Assembly: GCA_913061055.1 (NCBI GenBank)
Contig: CAJXVA010000045.1
Location: 1-33,364 of the forward strand
Reading direction: 5' to 3'
DNA: 33,364 bases
From: an uncultured Pseudomonadota bacterium
GTDB taxonomy: Bacteria > Myxococcota_A > Polyangia > Nannocystales > Nannocystaceae
Shown: positions 7,014 to 16,306 of the stretch, piece after piece
Layout: every line of letters starts with the position of its first letter
Numbering within the stretch: position 1 is the first letter of the stretch
Translations under genes and position numbers: made by a program
Notes under the pieces: generated by a model
Databases searched by the model: none
What the model saw: the letters and a program-made list of their open reading frames with translations, nothing else
What the model was told of the DNA's origin: nothing

Positions 7014-9106
7014 TGTCGTCGTCCCTGCCTCGGAGTGTGCGTCACGTCGCCTGTGGGAGCGCCGCTCGCAGCGCCCCCGAGGATGCGCTGCGCCTGAAGC
7101 TCCACGGGACGTCGCCGAGCTTCAGCGTCGACGTCGCGGGCCTCGACCAACAGCTGACGACTCGTGTCGCCCCGCGCTTCAGGGATCTCATCCGCCTCGC
7201 GTCCTACGTCCTCGTCGCAGACCAGGCGGTCACCCGTGGGGAAGAGGACTCCCTCGACCTGGGGAAGCGCTGGCGCCGCGAGTTCAAGTTCGTCGTCGGC
7301 GTCGAGGACCTCAACGTTTGGGACTGCGACGAGATGCGCGACGTTCTCGAGTCGACGCTGCATACCCTCACCGACGACTTCTACACGTTCGAGTTCGTGC
7401 CGCAGCTCGACTCCGAGCCTGAGCAGCTCAACTTCGGCGCCGTGGGCGACGACCCCTTCCTCCCCCTCGAAGGCTTCGCGTCGGTGCAGCTGTTCTCCGG
7501 TGGGATGGACTCGTTCACGGGGGCGGCCGAGGAGATCCTGGGCAGCGATCGAGACGTCATCCTCGTGAGTCACCGGTCGGCGACCAAGACTTGGAAGCTT
7601 CAGCGGGACCTGATCGACGACCTCCGCCAGCGAGCTCCGTCGCGCCGCATCCTCCACGTCGCTGTGAGCATGGTGAAGCATGCGAAGGAGCTTCGCCGCG
7701 AGCGAACCCAGCGGTCGAGGTCGTTCCTGTACGCCGCCCTGGCGGGGACGGTGGCCAACCTGGTGGGCCTCGACTTCATCCGATTCTACGAGAACGGGAT
7801 CGTCGGCATGAACCTCCCTGTGCTACCGCAAGTCATCGGCACGCGGGCGACGAGGACAACCCATCCGGAGGTGCTGCGGGGCTTCTCAAAGATCCTCTCG
7901 CTCCTTGGCTCCCAGAGTATGCGGGTCGAGAACCCGTTCGAGTTCTTGAGCCGCGCCGAGGTGGCCGGGCGGTTGAACGGCGCCGGTGCCATCGACGTGC
8001 TGAGCAAGACCGTCAGCTGCGCGCACGTGCACAAGAGCAGCAAGATGCATCCGCACTGCGGCGTCTGCTCCCAGTGCGTGGACCGGCGCATCTCAATGCT
8101 GGCGGCCGGATTCGCCGAGCATGACCCTGCCGAAGGCTACGCTGTGGACATCCTCCGCGGTCAGCATCCCACGGGCGAGGGCGACGTCCTGACCGAGCGC
8201 GACCGCACGATGATTGTCGGATACGTCCACGCCGCTGACCGCTTCCGAGACCTCGCTTCGCCACTCGAGCTTCAGCACCGGTATCCCGAGGTCACCCGAG
8301 CGCTACTCGGCCTGACCGAGCGCTATGTCATCGACGCCGATGAGGCGCTCCGGCGTGTCTACGAGGTGCACAAGCGCCACGGTGATGGCGTCGGTAGGGC
8401 CGTCGAAACGCTCTTCGACTCGGACACGGTCAGGGCGCTGCGGAAGCCGAACGGCATCCCTGCTGACAGCCTCCCCGCGCTCTTGGGTGCGCGCGGCCTT
8501 GGCATGTCCGGATCCCATCAGCAGAAAGAGGAGGTGGCTCTAGAGATCGTGCCGGCAGATGCCGAGCATGTCTTCCGCCGGCAGGGGCAGAACTGGACGC
8601 TCAAGTACCGGGGCGGCAAGCCGCTGATCATGAAGCACACGAAGGGGCTGAACTACATCAGCTTCCTGTTCCGGCACCCGAGTGAGGAGCTGACTGCGTT
8701 CGCGCTGATCGACCTAGACGAGGGGCGTGAGGTCGGCCGGCACTCGCTGTCTACGTCGTTCTCGATCGACGCGAAGACGCTCAGCTCGGTGAAAGGCAAG
8801 ATGCGGGAGCTCAAGTCCGCCCTCGCCGACGCGATCGAGTACTGCGACGACGCCGGAGCCGCTCGCATCCGGGCTGAGATCGAGACGCTTGAGGACTACG
8901 TGAGTCGGGAGACCGGGCTCGGGGGAAAGGTCCGGCGGGAGTCGCCGGACCGGAAGAGGGCGAGATCGTCGGTGTCCAATGCCATTACGCGCGCTATCGG
9001 CACGGTGCGCAAAGAGCACCCAGCCTTCGCCGACTACCTAAAGCGGCAGATCCAGACCGGGTTCTTTCTCCAGTATCGCGACGTCAGCACCCACTGGCTG
9101 TTGTAA
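7013..9106 (+). CDS. QueC/QatC-like PP-loop ATPase with long C-terminal extension
   Basis: A 697-residue protein starting at ATG 7013 by TGATG overlap with its partner. Residues 162-167 are SGGMDS, the PP-loop ATP-binding motif of the QueC (7-cyano-7-deazaguanine synthase) and adenylation family. C336, C349, C352 and C355 (C-x12-C-x2-C-x2-C) form the QueC zinc site. Segments ENGIVGMNLP and RATRTTHP resemble the QatC-type defence relatives more than housekeeping QueC. QueC proper is about 220-240 residues; here about 150 residues precede the PP-loop and over 300 follow the zinc site, the last part charged and probably coiled. There are no queuosine pathway genes nearby. QueC-like proteins of Qat and type IV CBASS are reported to modify partner proteins, so a role in protein rather than nucleoside modification is the favoured inference. 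Confidence 0.8.
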   Translation: MSSSLPRSVRHVACGSAARSAPEDALRLKLHGTSPSFSVDVAGLDQQLTTRVAPRFRDLIRLASYVLVADQAVTRGEEDSLDLGKRWRREFKFVVGVEDLNVWDCDEMRDVLESTLHTLTDDFYTFEFVPQLDSEPEQLNFGAVGDDPFLPLEGFASVQLFSGGMDSFTGAAEEILGSDRDVILVSHRSATKTWKLQRDLIDDLRQRAPSRRILHVAVSMVKHAKELRRERTQRSRSFLYAALAGTVANLVGLDFIRFYENGIVGMNLPVLPQVIGTRATRTTHPEVLRGFSKILSLLGSQSMRVENPFEFLSRAEVAGRLNGAGAIDVLSKTVSCAHVHKSSKMHPHCGVCSQCVDRRISMLAAGFAEHDPAEGYAVDILRGQHPTGEGDVLTERDRTMIVGYVHAADRFRDLASPLELQHRYPEVTRALLGLTERYVIDADEALRRVYEVHKRHGDGVGRAVETLFDSDTVRALRKPNGIPADSLPALLGARGLGMSGSHQQKEEVALEIVPADAEHVFRRQGQNWTLKYRGGKPLIMKHTKGLNYISFLFRHPSEELTAFALIDLDEGREVGRHSLSTSFSIDAKTLSSVKGKMRELKSALADAIEYCDDAGAARIRAEIETLEDYVSRETGLGGKVRRESPDRKRARSSVSNAITRAIGTVRKEHPAFADYLKRQIQTGFFLQYRDVSTHWLL

Positions 9107-9217
9107 GAGCTGGCTCTCGACGACGGCCGGCAGAGCGAGGTGAATTCCGAGCGCTGTTTTTCGCACTCGGAGGGATCCGTTTGCATGCAGGCTGTGTACG
9201 GGCCGAAAAAACTATGC

Positions 9218-9236
9218 CGCTACGCCTGACGTAGCG
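9218..9236. repeat. Perfect 7-bp inverted repeat in an intergenic region
   Basis: cgctacg at 9218-9224 and cgtagcg at 9230-9236 flank five bases, and a further cgtagcgcc follows at 9251. It lies between the QueC-like gene and the next start. It could be an operator or a weak terminator; there is no T run. Confidence 0.35.
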
Positions 9237-9307
9237 CCTGCAACGCGGCCCGTAGCGCCTCCGGGTTGAGCCATGTCGGCTCGCAAATACCTGACCCGGA
9301 GGTTCAC

Positions 9308-9811
9308 ATGAAGCCCCAAGAAAAAACTGAGCGGAGCTGCCGAAGGTGTGGCGGACTCGTCGGCACCCGATGCGCTGTCCACGCCCACGATAAGCACACG
9401 CGCGCCAAATCCGTGGCCCGCGATCGCGTGATGACCGTCTGCCCGTGCCGCGCCGAACTCGATCAGAAGACGAGTGGGGAGCGGGGCCTGGAGCTGTGCG
9501 CGGCCACGACGGTCAGCGACGCTCGGAGTGCAGCTCATAGGCCTCGGGTCCAGCGGCCGCCATCGCAACGGCTTGCGCACGCCGTCCGTCTTGTTCTGGG
9601 CCGTCGCACCTTTGACCGTGTCCTCGGCCCCACGATGGCGGATGTGTATCTTGAGTGGGTCGAGGCCCATTCTTCCGGAGATCTGGTCGAAGCGAAGCGC
9701 GTGAGAATTCGGTCGGCTTTCTGCTTGTCTTGGGCCGCGGTGGCGTATCTGTTGGGACGCGTCGCGGTGGTCATGGACGACTTTCGGAAGAACTTCGGTC
9801 CGAAGCGTTGA
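9308..9811 (+). CDS. Hypothetical protein with Cys-rich N-terminus and one membrane segment
   Basis: 167 residues from ATG 9308, chosen because GGAGG lies at 9298-9302, five bases before it. The N-terminus has a C-x2-C knuckle (CRRCGG) and further Cys/His residues. The middle is of low coding quality. The last 75 residues are convincing: an acidic helix (ADVYLEWVEAHSSGDLVEAK) leading into a hydrophobic stretch (AFCLSWAAVAYLLGRVAVVM) that is probably a membrane segment close to the C-terminus. The mixed quality raises the possibility of a recombined or decayed gene. No family named. Confidence 0.45.
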   Translation: MKPQEKTERSCRRCGGLVGTRCAVHAHDKHTRAKSVARDRVMTVCPCRAELDQKTSGERGLELCAATTVSDARSAAHRPRVQRPPSQRLAHAVRLVLGRRTFDRVLGPTMADVYLEWVEAHSSGDLVEAKRVRIRSAFCLSWAAVAYLLGRVAVVMDDFRKNFGPKR

Positions 9812-9911
9812 GGTCGATTGAACGGGGAAGCCGCTCTCGCTGGAGCTCTGCTTCGTACTGTTTTGGGGACAGCGACGATGGTTCCTCGGTCCCCCGCGTC
9901 CGCGTCCGCGT

Positions 9912-10166
9912 TCAGATTTTTTTGCGATATTCGTTTGCCACGACCTCAACAATCATCCCGCCGGGCGCATCCACTCCGATTGAGAGAAGAAGGGTCGTCA
10001 GGAGGCCGTCAACCCTTCTTTGAGCATCGTTCGAAAGCGACGCATACTTCGCGAAATCCCCTCCGGGGATCAGCTCCTCGATGTCAGTCGCGAGAGCCCC
10101 TTTCCTCAGCTGTTCAGGCTCCGAAAGGCTGCGATATGCGTCAGCGATCTTCTTGCGGCGTCCCAT
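9912..10166 (-). CDS. Small hypothetical protein
   Basis: 84 residues from ATG 10166 (MGRRKKIADAYRS); an ATG at 10181 would add five residues. The N-terminus is basic and helical, and the rest is a regular alternation of polar and hydrophobic positions with a Leu-rich helix (GLLTTLLLSIGVDAPGG). It is convergent with the preceding gene. The basic start would suit a nucleic-acid-binding or toxin-antitoxin-type small protein, but no motif proves it. Confidence 0.45.
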   Translation of the reverse strand: MGRRKKIADAYRSLSEPEQLRKGALATDIEELIPGGDFAKYASLSNDAQRRVDGLLTTLLLSIGVDAPGGMIVEVVANEYRKKI

Positions 10167-10319
10167 ACCCGATCTAAACACACTGTTTCACCTCTTCCAA
10201 CGGCAGGCCATGGCTCATGGCCAAGGGGCTGGCTGGACGGGGGTGGACGGAGGTTGGGGTCCTCGGCTTTTTGGGTTTGGGGACCTGGCGCTTTGGTGCT
10301 CAGGTGTTCGGCCGGTGCT

Positions 10320-10598
10320 ATGGTTCCGACGCTCGTGTCAATGGCACCACACGGCGCGCACTTCAGGAGCGTGTTTGAGCAGCCCGAGTGTGCCACGGTA
10401 GAGCTGCGGCCCGCGCCCTCGACCGAGCACTTCTCCGGAAGCGACTCGTCAACGCGGAAGGCTGAGCCCGGGAGCCTCGGCCGCCCCGAGGCCTGCACCA
10501 ACGACCTGTTCAAGGAGAAGTGCGACGCTGCGTGCGAGCACGTGTTCGAGAGCTACTGCGGCGACGGCCCAACCAAGTGCGGAGCGGCATCAGCGTGA
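10320..10598 (+). CDS. Small Cys-rich protein coupled to the HEPN gene
   Basis: About 92 residues from ATG 10320; ATG 10341 is an alternative and neither has a clear ribosome binding site. Codon use is strongly coding to the stop. The C-terminal third has a regular cysteine pattern (C-T-N-D-L-F-K-E-K-C-D-A-A-C, then Y-C and K-C) suggesting disulfides or a metal site. The stop TGA at 10596-10598 overlaps the GTG start of the next gene (GTGA), so the two are probably co-translated. It could be an immunity, antitoxin or accessory subunit of the HEPN protein; this is inferred from position only. Confidence 0.45.
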   Translation: MVPTLVSMAPHGAHFRSVFEQPECATVELRPAPSTEHFSGSDSSTRKAEPGSLGRPEACTNDLFKEKCDAACEHVFESYCGDGPTKCGAASA

Positions 10599-11641
10599 CG
10601 GACGAGTACAAGCGCGAGCTACACATCCCCCTGCCACAAACCGACACTGGGAAGGTGCAGATGGTCTGCCCGCGCGGCGACTGCGAGCCAGGTCGGTTCT
10701 TCCTCGGCGACGCTCCTAGCGAACGACCCGAAGCCGGCAACAGCACTCCGACACGCCGCGAACCAGGGACCGACGGCGTGACTTGCCCGTATTGCGGCAA
10801 GGACGATTCTGATGATGCGTTTCGCCACCCGGACGACGCTGCGTATCTCGAGAAGGCCATCGATCACGGTGTTGAAGAGGTTGCGCACGAGATGATTGGG
10901 GAACTGCTCGACAACCACTTCACCCAGCCTTTCAAGCGAATGGGACGGGCGTCTAGGCGCAGCGGGTTCAGTGTGACCGTGGAGTCCCGACCGTATCGTC
11001 AGCAGCCGAAGTCCCCACCCCGGCCGCCGGCTCGGGCGGACCTACCGCGCAACGTGACCTGTACCGCATGCGCGCGCGCGTACGGAGTCTTCGCTATCGC
11101 CCTCTTCTGTCCCGACTGCGGCTCTTCGAACGTCCTGGTCCACTTCGCCCGCGAGCGCCGGCTATGCGAGGATGAACTTGCCAGCGCTCGCGAGACGTCC
11201 GATCGTGAAAGAGCTCTGCGAAAGCTGGGTAACGCCCACGAAGACGCTGTTTCAGCCACCGAGGCGTATCTCAAGTCTATCTATGCCCTCGTCATCGGCG
11301 TTCGAAGACCTGCCGATGGGGAGAAGAAGCTAACCAAGGTCGGGAACGCCTTCCAGAGCATCGAAAGAGGCAAGAAGCTCTTTGCGCCGCTTGGGGTCGA
11401 TCTCTACGGGATGCTCATGGAGGGGGAACTCAAGTTTCTGGACGCTTCGATGGCGAAGAGGCACGTGGTCACGCACAACCTCGGAGTCGTCGACAAGAAG
11501 CACGTAGAACGAACCGGCCAGGGGAAGGCCGGGGAGCTGATCAGCCTCACAGAACGGGACGTTCGGCGTCACCTCGAACTGGTCGAGCGGGTCATCTCCG
11601 ACCTTGAGCGGAGTGTTCCGGAGTTGCAGCCGTCGCCCTAA
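10595..11641 (+). CDS. Zinc-ribbon plus HEPN-domain protein, likely ribonuclease
   Basis: 348 residues from GTG 10595, which overlaps the stop of the upstream gene; the frame is open further upstream, but that is the shadow of the upstream gene. The N-terminal half has cysteine pairs C25-x4-C30, C64-x2-C67, C156-x2-C159 and C172-x2-C175, so one or two zinc ribbons joined by a Pro-rich linker (PPRPPARA). The C-terminal half (about 205-340) is all helical and contains R289-H290-V-V-T-H294 followed by NLGVVD. This fits the Rx4-6H motif of HEPN RNases, with the usual polar residue after Arg. HEPN proteins act as RNA-cleaving effectors in abortive defence and toxin systems. The zinc ribbons may sense or bind nucleic acid; that part is inference. 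Confidence 0.7.
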   Translation: MTDEYKRELHIPLPQTDTGKVQMVCPRGDCEPGRFFLGDAPSERPEAGNSTPTRREPGTDGVTCPYCGKDDSDDAFRHPDDAAYLEKAIDHGVEEVAHEMIGELLDNHFTQPFKRMGRASRRSGFSVTVESRPYRQQPKSPPRPPARADLPRNVTCTACARAYGVFAIALFCPDCGSSNVLVHFARERRLCEDELASARETSDRERALRKLGNAHEDAVSATEAYLKSIYALVIGVRRPADGEKKLTKVGNAFQSIERGKKLFAPLGVDLYGMLMEGELKFLDASMAKRHVVTHNLGVVDKKHVERTGQGKAGELISLTERDVRRHLELVERVISDLERSVPELQPSP

Positions 11642-12092
11642 TCACCATGTGCCGAAGTCCCCGAGCCGAACTGTGCCACGACTGGTGTCTGGGCGAGTCA
11701 TCTTCGCGCGGTCGAGCCGCCTTCCGAGGTTTGCAGGAGTGGTTGGTTCTGGCGGCGACGGTTCAGCCGGTGGACGAAGTCTTCGAGCGCGTACGCCACG
11801 CAGAGTAGGTGGATGGCTTACGAGGCTATGGCCTCCAACGGTGGCTGATCTTGCAGGAAGCCATCCGCGAATCCATGCCGAACGGGCCCCTCGGGGCTGA
11901 TGAGGTGATAGTAGACCCGGTTGCGGAACGACTGACCGGAGCTTTTTCGGCTCACATGAGGCTATCGTACGTGAGGTCCCTGGTGCCAGTGCCACACCCT
12001 TGAGGCCACGAAGCGTCTTCTGCTGGGCCTCGGCTTCCGCGCTTCTCGAGACCTGTGCATACTTCGAGGAGCGGACCCGCTGAAAACCATCC
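11642..12092. other. 450-base region without a supported gene, upstream of the Avs-like gene
   Basis: Frames on both strands are short or of poor coding quality. The region should contain the promoter of the 12093 gene. A purine-rich GAGGAG at about 12067 is too far from the ATG (over 20 bases) to be a convincing ribosome binding site. Nothing else seen. Confidence 0.4.
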
Positions 12093-15000
12093 ATGGAGAT
12101 CCCTGACATCGATTTCACGCGAATAAGGTCACTCGGCCCCGGCGGGCAGCGCGATGGGTACGAGCAGTTTATCTGCGAACAGGTCGCTCAAGAGCAGCCC
12201 GCGCCGGACGCCAAGTTTGTGTCTCTCCACGGAGCGGGCGGTGACGGCGGGGTCGAGTGTTACTGGACTCTCGCGGACGGCACCGAGTACGGCTGGCAGG
12301 CCAAGTATTGGACGGACCACAGCGCCGTCGACAAAGGGCAGCTCGATAAGTCCGTCAAGGCTGCTCTCGAGCAGCACCCGAAGCTGGCGCAGTACACGAT
12401 CTCCATCCCCGCCGACCCGACTGGTCGCACCGGGCGGAAGGCCAAGTCTCTCCTCGCGAAGATCCAGGATCCGAAGGGATGGCTCGACGGCTGGAAGGCC
12501 ATGGCTGCGCTACGCGGTATGTCTGTCGTTTTCGAGGTCGAATGGAGAACGAACATCGTCACGCGGCTGACCCGTCTCGACGTCTCCGGAACCCAGCGGC
12601 GCTACTGGTTCGACGTCGATGTGCTCGCCGAGCGGTGGTGGGACGACCGGAAGCAAGACGCGGTCTCAGCCGCTAGGCCCCGGTACATGCCGGAGCTCAA
12701 TATCGAGGTGCCCGCCGCACGGGCCATAGCCGCGCTCTGCTCGGACGACGAGTGGTGGATGGTCGTTCTCAGTCAGATTGAGACGGTCAAAGAGGCCGCC
12801 AGTTCGCTCCGCTACGCCGATGAGACGGTGCTGGCCGCGGATCTGGCCGCAGCGGGTGACGCAGTTGCAAGAGTTGTGGACGCACTTTCCGCGTGGCACG
12901 CATCCCGCGGCACGACAGCGATTGACGATCTCGCCCAAGTGCTCGAAGAGTCCTTAAACAGCGTCAGCGACCAGGAGGCCCTCGAGGTTGCGGCGATGGA
13001 CGCGAAGTACGCCGACGCTACCTGGGATACTCCTGGCTGGCGGCAGTTTCAGGCCGAGTACATGGTCTGTTTTCCGGCGGCAGCCGTCGATGGGTTACGG
13101 GAACTCGGTAAGAAACTCACGGAGACCTCCGAGGTTCTACTGAGCCCGACTGGAAGGCTCGCAGGAGCCCAGGTCGCACTCATCACCGGTCCGGCCGGAA
13201 TCGGCAAGACGTACCTCGCCCTGGACTCAGTCGTCCGCCGACTAGGCCAGGGGCGCCCAAGCGTCATGATGCACGGTCGATGGTTCAGCGACCACGAGCC
13301 GCTAGCCCATCTCCGCGGTGTACTCAGCATGCCGCCGGACCTGAGCAGCGAAGATGCGATCGCGCTCCTGGATCAGCATGCCCGTGTTGTGGGCGCCACA
13401 ACCCTCTTGGTCGTCGACGCGCTCAACGACACCCGCCCACGGTCGCTCTGGCGGGACAACCTCGAACGGATCATCGCCACGATCGGCAGGTATCCGCACG
13501 TCCGGCTTCTGCTGACGGCGCGCACCCACTATCTCGCCCACGTTCTCCCGCCCGGATTGACGGTCGCGCAGTTTGAACACACCGGCTTTGAAGGAGTCGA
13601 GTTCGAAGCTGTTAGCGAGTACGCCGCTTTTTACGGCCTCGAGCCCCCCACGTCCCCGCCGATTCACGGCGAGTTTAACAACCCGCTGTATCTGCGTCTT
13701 GTATGCGAGGCTCTTCAGGCTACCGGCCGCTCGTCTCTTGAGCAGGCCAATATGGGCCTCGACGAGCTGACGAAGATGGTCCTCGACGACGCCAACGCTC
13801 GTATCAGCGACCGTATCGATGCGTCCCCGTCGGACCGGGTCGTTCAGCGTTCCATGCATGCCCTGGCCACCGCGCTTGCGGACGGCGGAGGCGGTCCGCT
13901 CAATCGAGCAGATGCACAGTTCGTGCTCACCCCGATCTGGTCGGATCGGAGCGCGGAAAAGTCGCTGCTCGACGCGCTCATCGCCCAGGGCCTCGTCGAG
14001 GAAGACGTCATTTCGGACGGTAGCACCTACGGCGCCGACGTTGTCGCCATTACCTTCGAGCGCATTGGACACCACCTCATCGTGTCCGATGCCCTCTCCG
14101 GTGTAACCGATGCGGACGGCGTCCGTGCGGAACTCGGCTCACGCCTTGGGCGGCTCATCGGTCTCGGTGGGATAGTCGATATCGGCGTCCTCGAGGCGAC
14201 CTCCGTCGTCGTCGCCGAACGCCTCGGACTTGAGCTAACCGAGTTCGGGGCTGAAATCGGGGACGATGACGCTCTTGCCACGGCAGTCATCGCAGGCATT
14301 GGATGGCGTACGGCGGACTCCATCAGCGACGAGACCCGTCTCATCGTGACGAACGCGCTGCGACGCGAAACCACCCGCAAGGGCGCGCTCACGATGCTGT
14401 TTCGGCTCGCCTCACGAGCTGGGCATGGTCTGAACGGCGAGTTCCTCCACGGGCTCCTCGGCCGAATGAGTCTGGGTGAGCGTGACGAGTTTCTTCCCGC
14501 TTGGCTCCACAGGACCCACGGCACTAGCGGAGGGGTCGATCGGCTCATCCGCTGGGCGCGGGAGAAACCATTGGATCTGGTCGGTGCGGACACAACTCGG
14601 CTGTGGGTGACCGCGCTGCTATGGATGGCCGGGGCCAGCGACCGACGCGTCCGCGAGCCCGCGACCATCGCCGCCGCCCGCCTCCTCGCTCGTCACCCGG
14701 ACCAGGCGGCAGGGCTGTTGGAGCGGTTCACCGTGGTGAACGACGAGTGGGTCGTTGAACGCTCCCTTGAGGTGGCCTACTCGGCGCTCTTGAGGAGCGG
14801 CAGCACCAACGACTGGGCAGCCGCCGCAGGCGTGGTCTGGAACCGCATCTTTTCCGTGCCCATGGACGTGACTCCGAATGCTGCGGTTCGTGACGCCGCC
14901 CGCAGCATCCTCGAAGCAGCGAATGAACGTGGGGCGCTCCCCGCTACCGTGACCGTTGCGCAGTTTCGGCCGCCGTACACCAGCGACTGGCCTCCTACTT

Positions 15001-16262
15001 GGCCCACTGAAGCCGACATTGGGAGCTATGACAACGTCGGCTACCCGAAGCTTGTGTACTCGACCACCAGCGATGACTTCTTCACCTACAAGGTTAGTTC
15101 CGAACTCAAGGACCGTCCCGGTATCGACGTGGACGCAGCAGCCAGATGGGTCGTGCAGGAAGTCATCCGCCTTGGGTACCGGAGTGACAGGCATGCCGAG
15201 TTCGACGGCTATGTGATGAGGACCTACGGCGGCGGCCGTTCCAAGCCTGCTTGGGTTGAACGGATCGGCAAGAAATACCAGTGGATTGCGCTCAACCGGC
15301 TCATCGGCATGGTCTCCGACCACGTACCGAAGACCCCTAGTTCGTGGGACCCCCCGGCCCCGCCTGTCCCCGGCCCTGTCTCCGGCAGGTGCCGGCAGGT
15401 CGACCCGACAGTCCTCGAGTTCCCGCCTACTGACGCCGCGGAAAGGTCGTGGGTGCCTGGCTACGATTGGGCACCCGCAAGCGGCAATACCGACGCCGAA
15501 TGGATCGTTGACGACACTGACCTGCCCACCATCGCCGTAACCGACGCCGTCTTCGACGGCCGTCAGTTCGTCGTCCTTTCCGGCACCTACGACTGGACCA
15601 ATGTCACCGACACGGGCAAGCCCGCCCGCCGCATATGGATCCATCTCGTTCCCCACCTCGTCGCTACCCCGGATCTACCCGCCGCTCTTGGCGAGGTCGA
15701 GGGTCGCGACCTCCTCGGCCACGAGCTGTCCCGTTGCCCCCTGATGCCCGACGGGTACGTCGGCGAGTATCCGTACGGCCATCACCATGGTGAGAGCATT
15801 CACGTAAAGCAACACGAGTGGCGAGAACCGCTTGGGGTCCCGACGAGCCCGGCTGCGTGGGACATCCTCGGCGAATACGAGTATGCCCCCGGCAATCAGC
15901 ACAGAATTTCCCTCGATGCTCCCGCCCCTGAGTTCTTCGGTCCGGTACCCGGCGACCTCCGCTGGAACGGGCGCAATGGCTGGAGCGACAAGAACGACCA
16001 GATCATCGCCGTTGTTCGCCACACGAACAACACGGGCCAGAACGAGCTCCTCATCGACGCCATCTGGCTCGAGCAGTGGCTTGTTGGCGAAAAGAAGTCC
16101 CTCATCTGGGTGGAGAGCACGGCCAAGGAAGCCTTCCGGGGGCTCGGTGGTAAGACCCACCCCGGACGCCTCACTCGCTCCCAAGTGCACTCGTGGGCAC
16201 CCGGCAGGGACGCACAGACCTCAGCACCATTCTGGGATCGTCTTCCAGCACGCGGAGAGTAG
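12093..16262 (+). CDS. Avs-like STAND NTPase with N-terminal PD-(D/E)XK nuclease
   Basis: A 1389-residue single-gene defence protein. The N-terminus has the Mrr/Cap4-type nuclease core: D51-G-G-V-E55 followed by Q69-A-K71 (GWQAKYW). The middle is a STAND ATPase with Walker A GPAGIGKT at 365-372, Walker B LLVVDALND at 437-445 and sensor LLLTART at 471-477. The remaining 900 residues are long helical repeat and mixed sequence with an unusual aromatic and Pro-rich C-terminal part (about 980-1389). This would be the target-sensing region. Proteins of this plan (AVAST/Avs) recognise a conserved phage protein, oligomerise and switch on the nuclease, killing the infected cell. Size and domain order match the family. 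Which Avs type it belongs to, and its trigger, cannot be told from the sequence by eye. Confidence 0.8.
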   Translation: MEIPDIDFTRIRSLGPGGQRDGYEQFICEQVAQEQPAPDAKFVSLHGAGGDGGVECYWTLADGTEYGWQAKYWTDHSAVDKGQLDKSVKAALEQHPKLAQYTISIPADPTGRTGRKAKSLLAKIQDPKGWLDGWKAMAALRGMSVVFEVEWRTNIVTRLTRLDVSGTQRRYWFDVDVLAERWWDDRKQDAVSAARPRYMPELNIEVPAARAIAALCSDDEWWMVVLSQIETVKEAASSLRYADETVLAADLAAAGDAVARVVDALSAWHASRGTTAIDDLAQVLEESLNSVSDQEALEVAAMDAKYADATWDTPGWRQFQAEYMVCFPAAAVDGLRELGKKLTETSEVLLSPTGRLAGAQVALITGPAGIGKTYLALDSVVRRLGQGRPSVMMHGRWFSDHEPLAHLRGVLSMPPDLSSEDAIALLDQHARVVGATTLLVVDALNDTRPRSLWRDNLERIIATIGRYPHVRLLLTARTHYLAHVLPPGLTVAQFEHTGFEGVEFEAVSEYAAFYGLEPPTSPPIHGEFNNPLYLRLVCEALQATGRSSLEQANMGLDELTKMVLDDANARISDRIDASPSDRVVQRSMHALATALADGGGGPLNRADAQFVLTPIWSDRSAEKSLLDALIAQGLVEEDVISDGSTYGADVVAITFERIGHHLIVSDALSGVTDADGVRAELGSRLGRLIGLGGIVDIGVLEATSVVVAERLGLELTEFGAEIGDDDALATAVIAGIGWRTADSISDETRLIVTNALRRETTRKGALTMLFRLASRAGHGLNGEFLHGLLGRMSLGERDEFLPAWLHRTHGTSGGVDRLIRWAREKPLDLVGADTTRLWVTALLWMAGASDRRVREPATIAAARLLARHPDQAAGLLERFTVVNDEWVVERSLEVAYSALLRSGSTNDWAAAAGVVWNRIFSVPMDVTPNAAVRDAARSILEAANERGALPATVTVAQFRPPYTSDWPPTWPTEADIGSYDNVGYPKLVYSTTSDDFFTYKVSSELKDRPGIDVDAAARWVVQEVIRLGYRSDRHAEFDGYVMRTYGGGRSKPAWVERIGKKYQWIALNRLIGMVSDHVPKTPSSWDPPAPPVPGPVSGRCRQVDPTVLEFPPTDAAERSWVPGYDWAPASGNTDAEWIVDDTDLPTIAVTDAVFDGRQFVVLSGTYDWTNVTDTGKPARRIWIHLVPHLVATPDLPAALGEVEGRDLLGHELSRCPLMPDGYVGEYPYGHHHGESIHVKQHEWREPLGVPTSPAAWDILGEYEYAPGNQHRISLDAPAPEFFGPVPGDLRWNGRNGWSDKNDQIIAVVRHTNNTGQNELLIDAIWLEQWLVGEKKSLIWVESTAKEAFRGLGGKTHPGRLTRSQVHSWAPGRDAQTSAPFWDRLPARGE

Positions 16263-16288
16263 TCCGGCCGTGAACACGGCGGTGTTCG

Positions 16289-16306
16289 GCACCCTGAGCA
16301 GGGTGC
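16289..16306. terminator. Hairpin between convergent genes
   Basis: gcaccct at 16289-16295 pairs with agggtgc at 16300-16306 around a GAGC loop, and a second short stem (gccgtg/cacggc) lies just before it at about 16267-16280. The location between the ends of the Avs-like gene and the SMC gene suggests a two-way terminator, although no T run is present. Confidence 0.45.

Noticed and set aside
7013..9106. Queuosine biosynthesis QueC
   Set aside because: About three times the usual length and no QueD, QueE, QueF or Tgt gene nearby.
14619..15656. Minus-strand open frame of 345 codons within the Avs-like gene
   Set aside because: Complementary shadow of a well-supported 1389-residue protein; no ribosome binding site or family motif.
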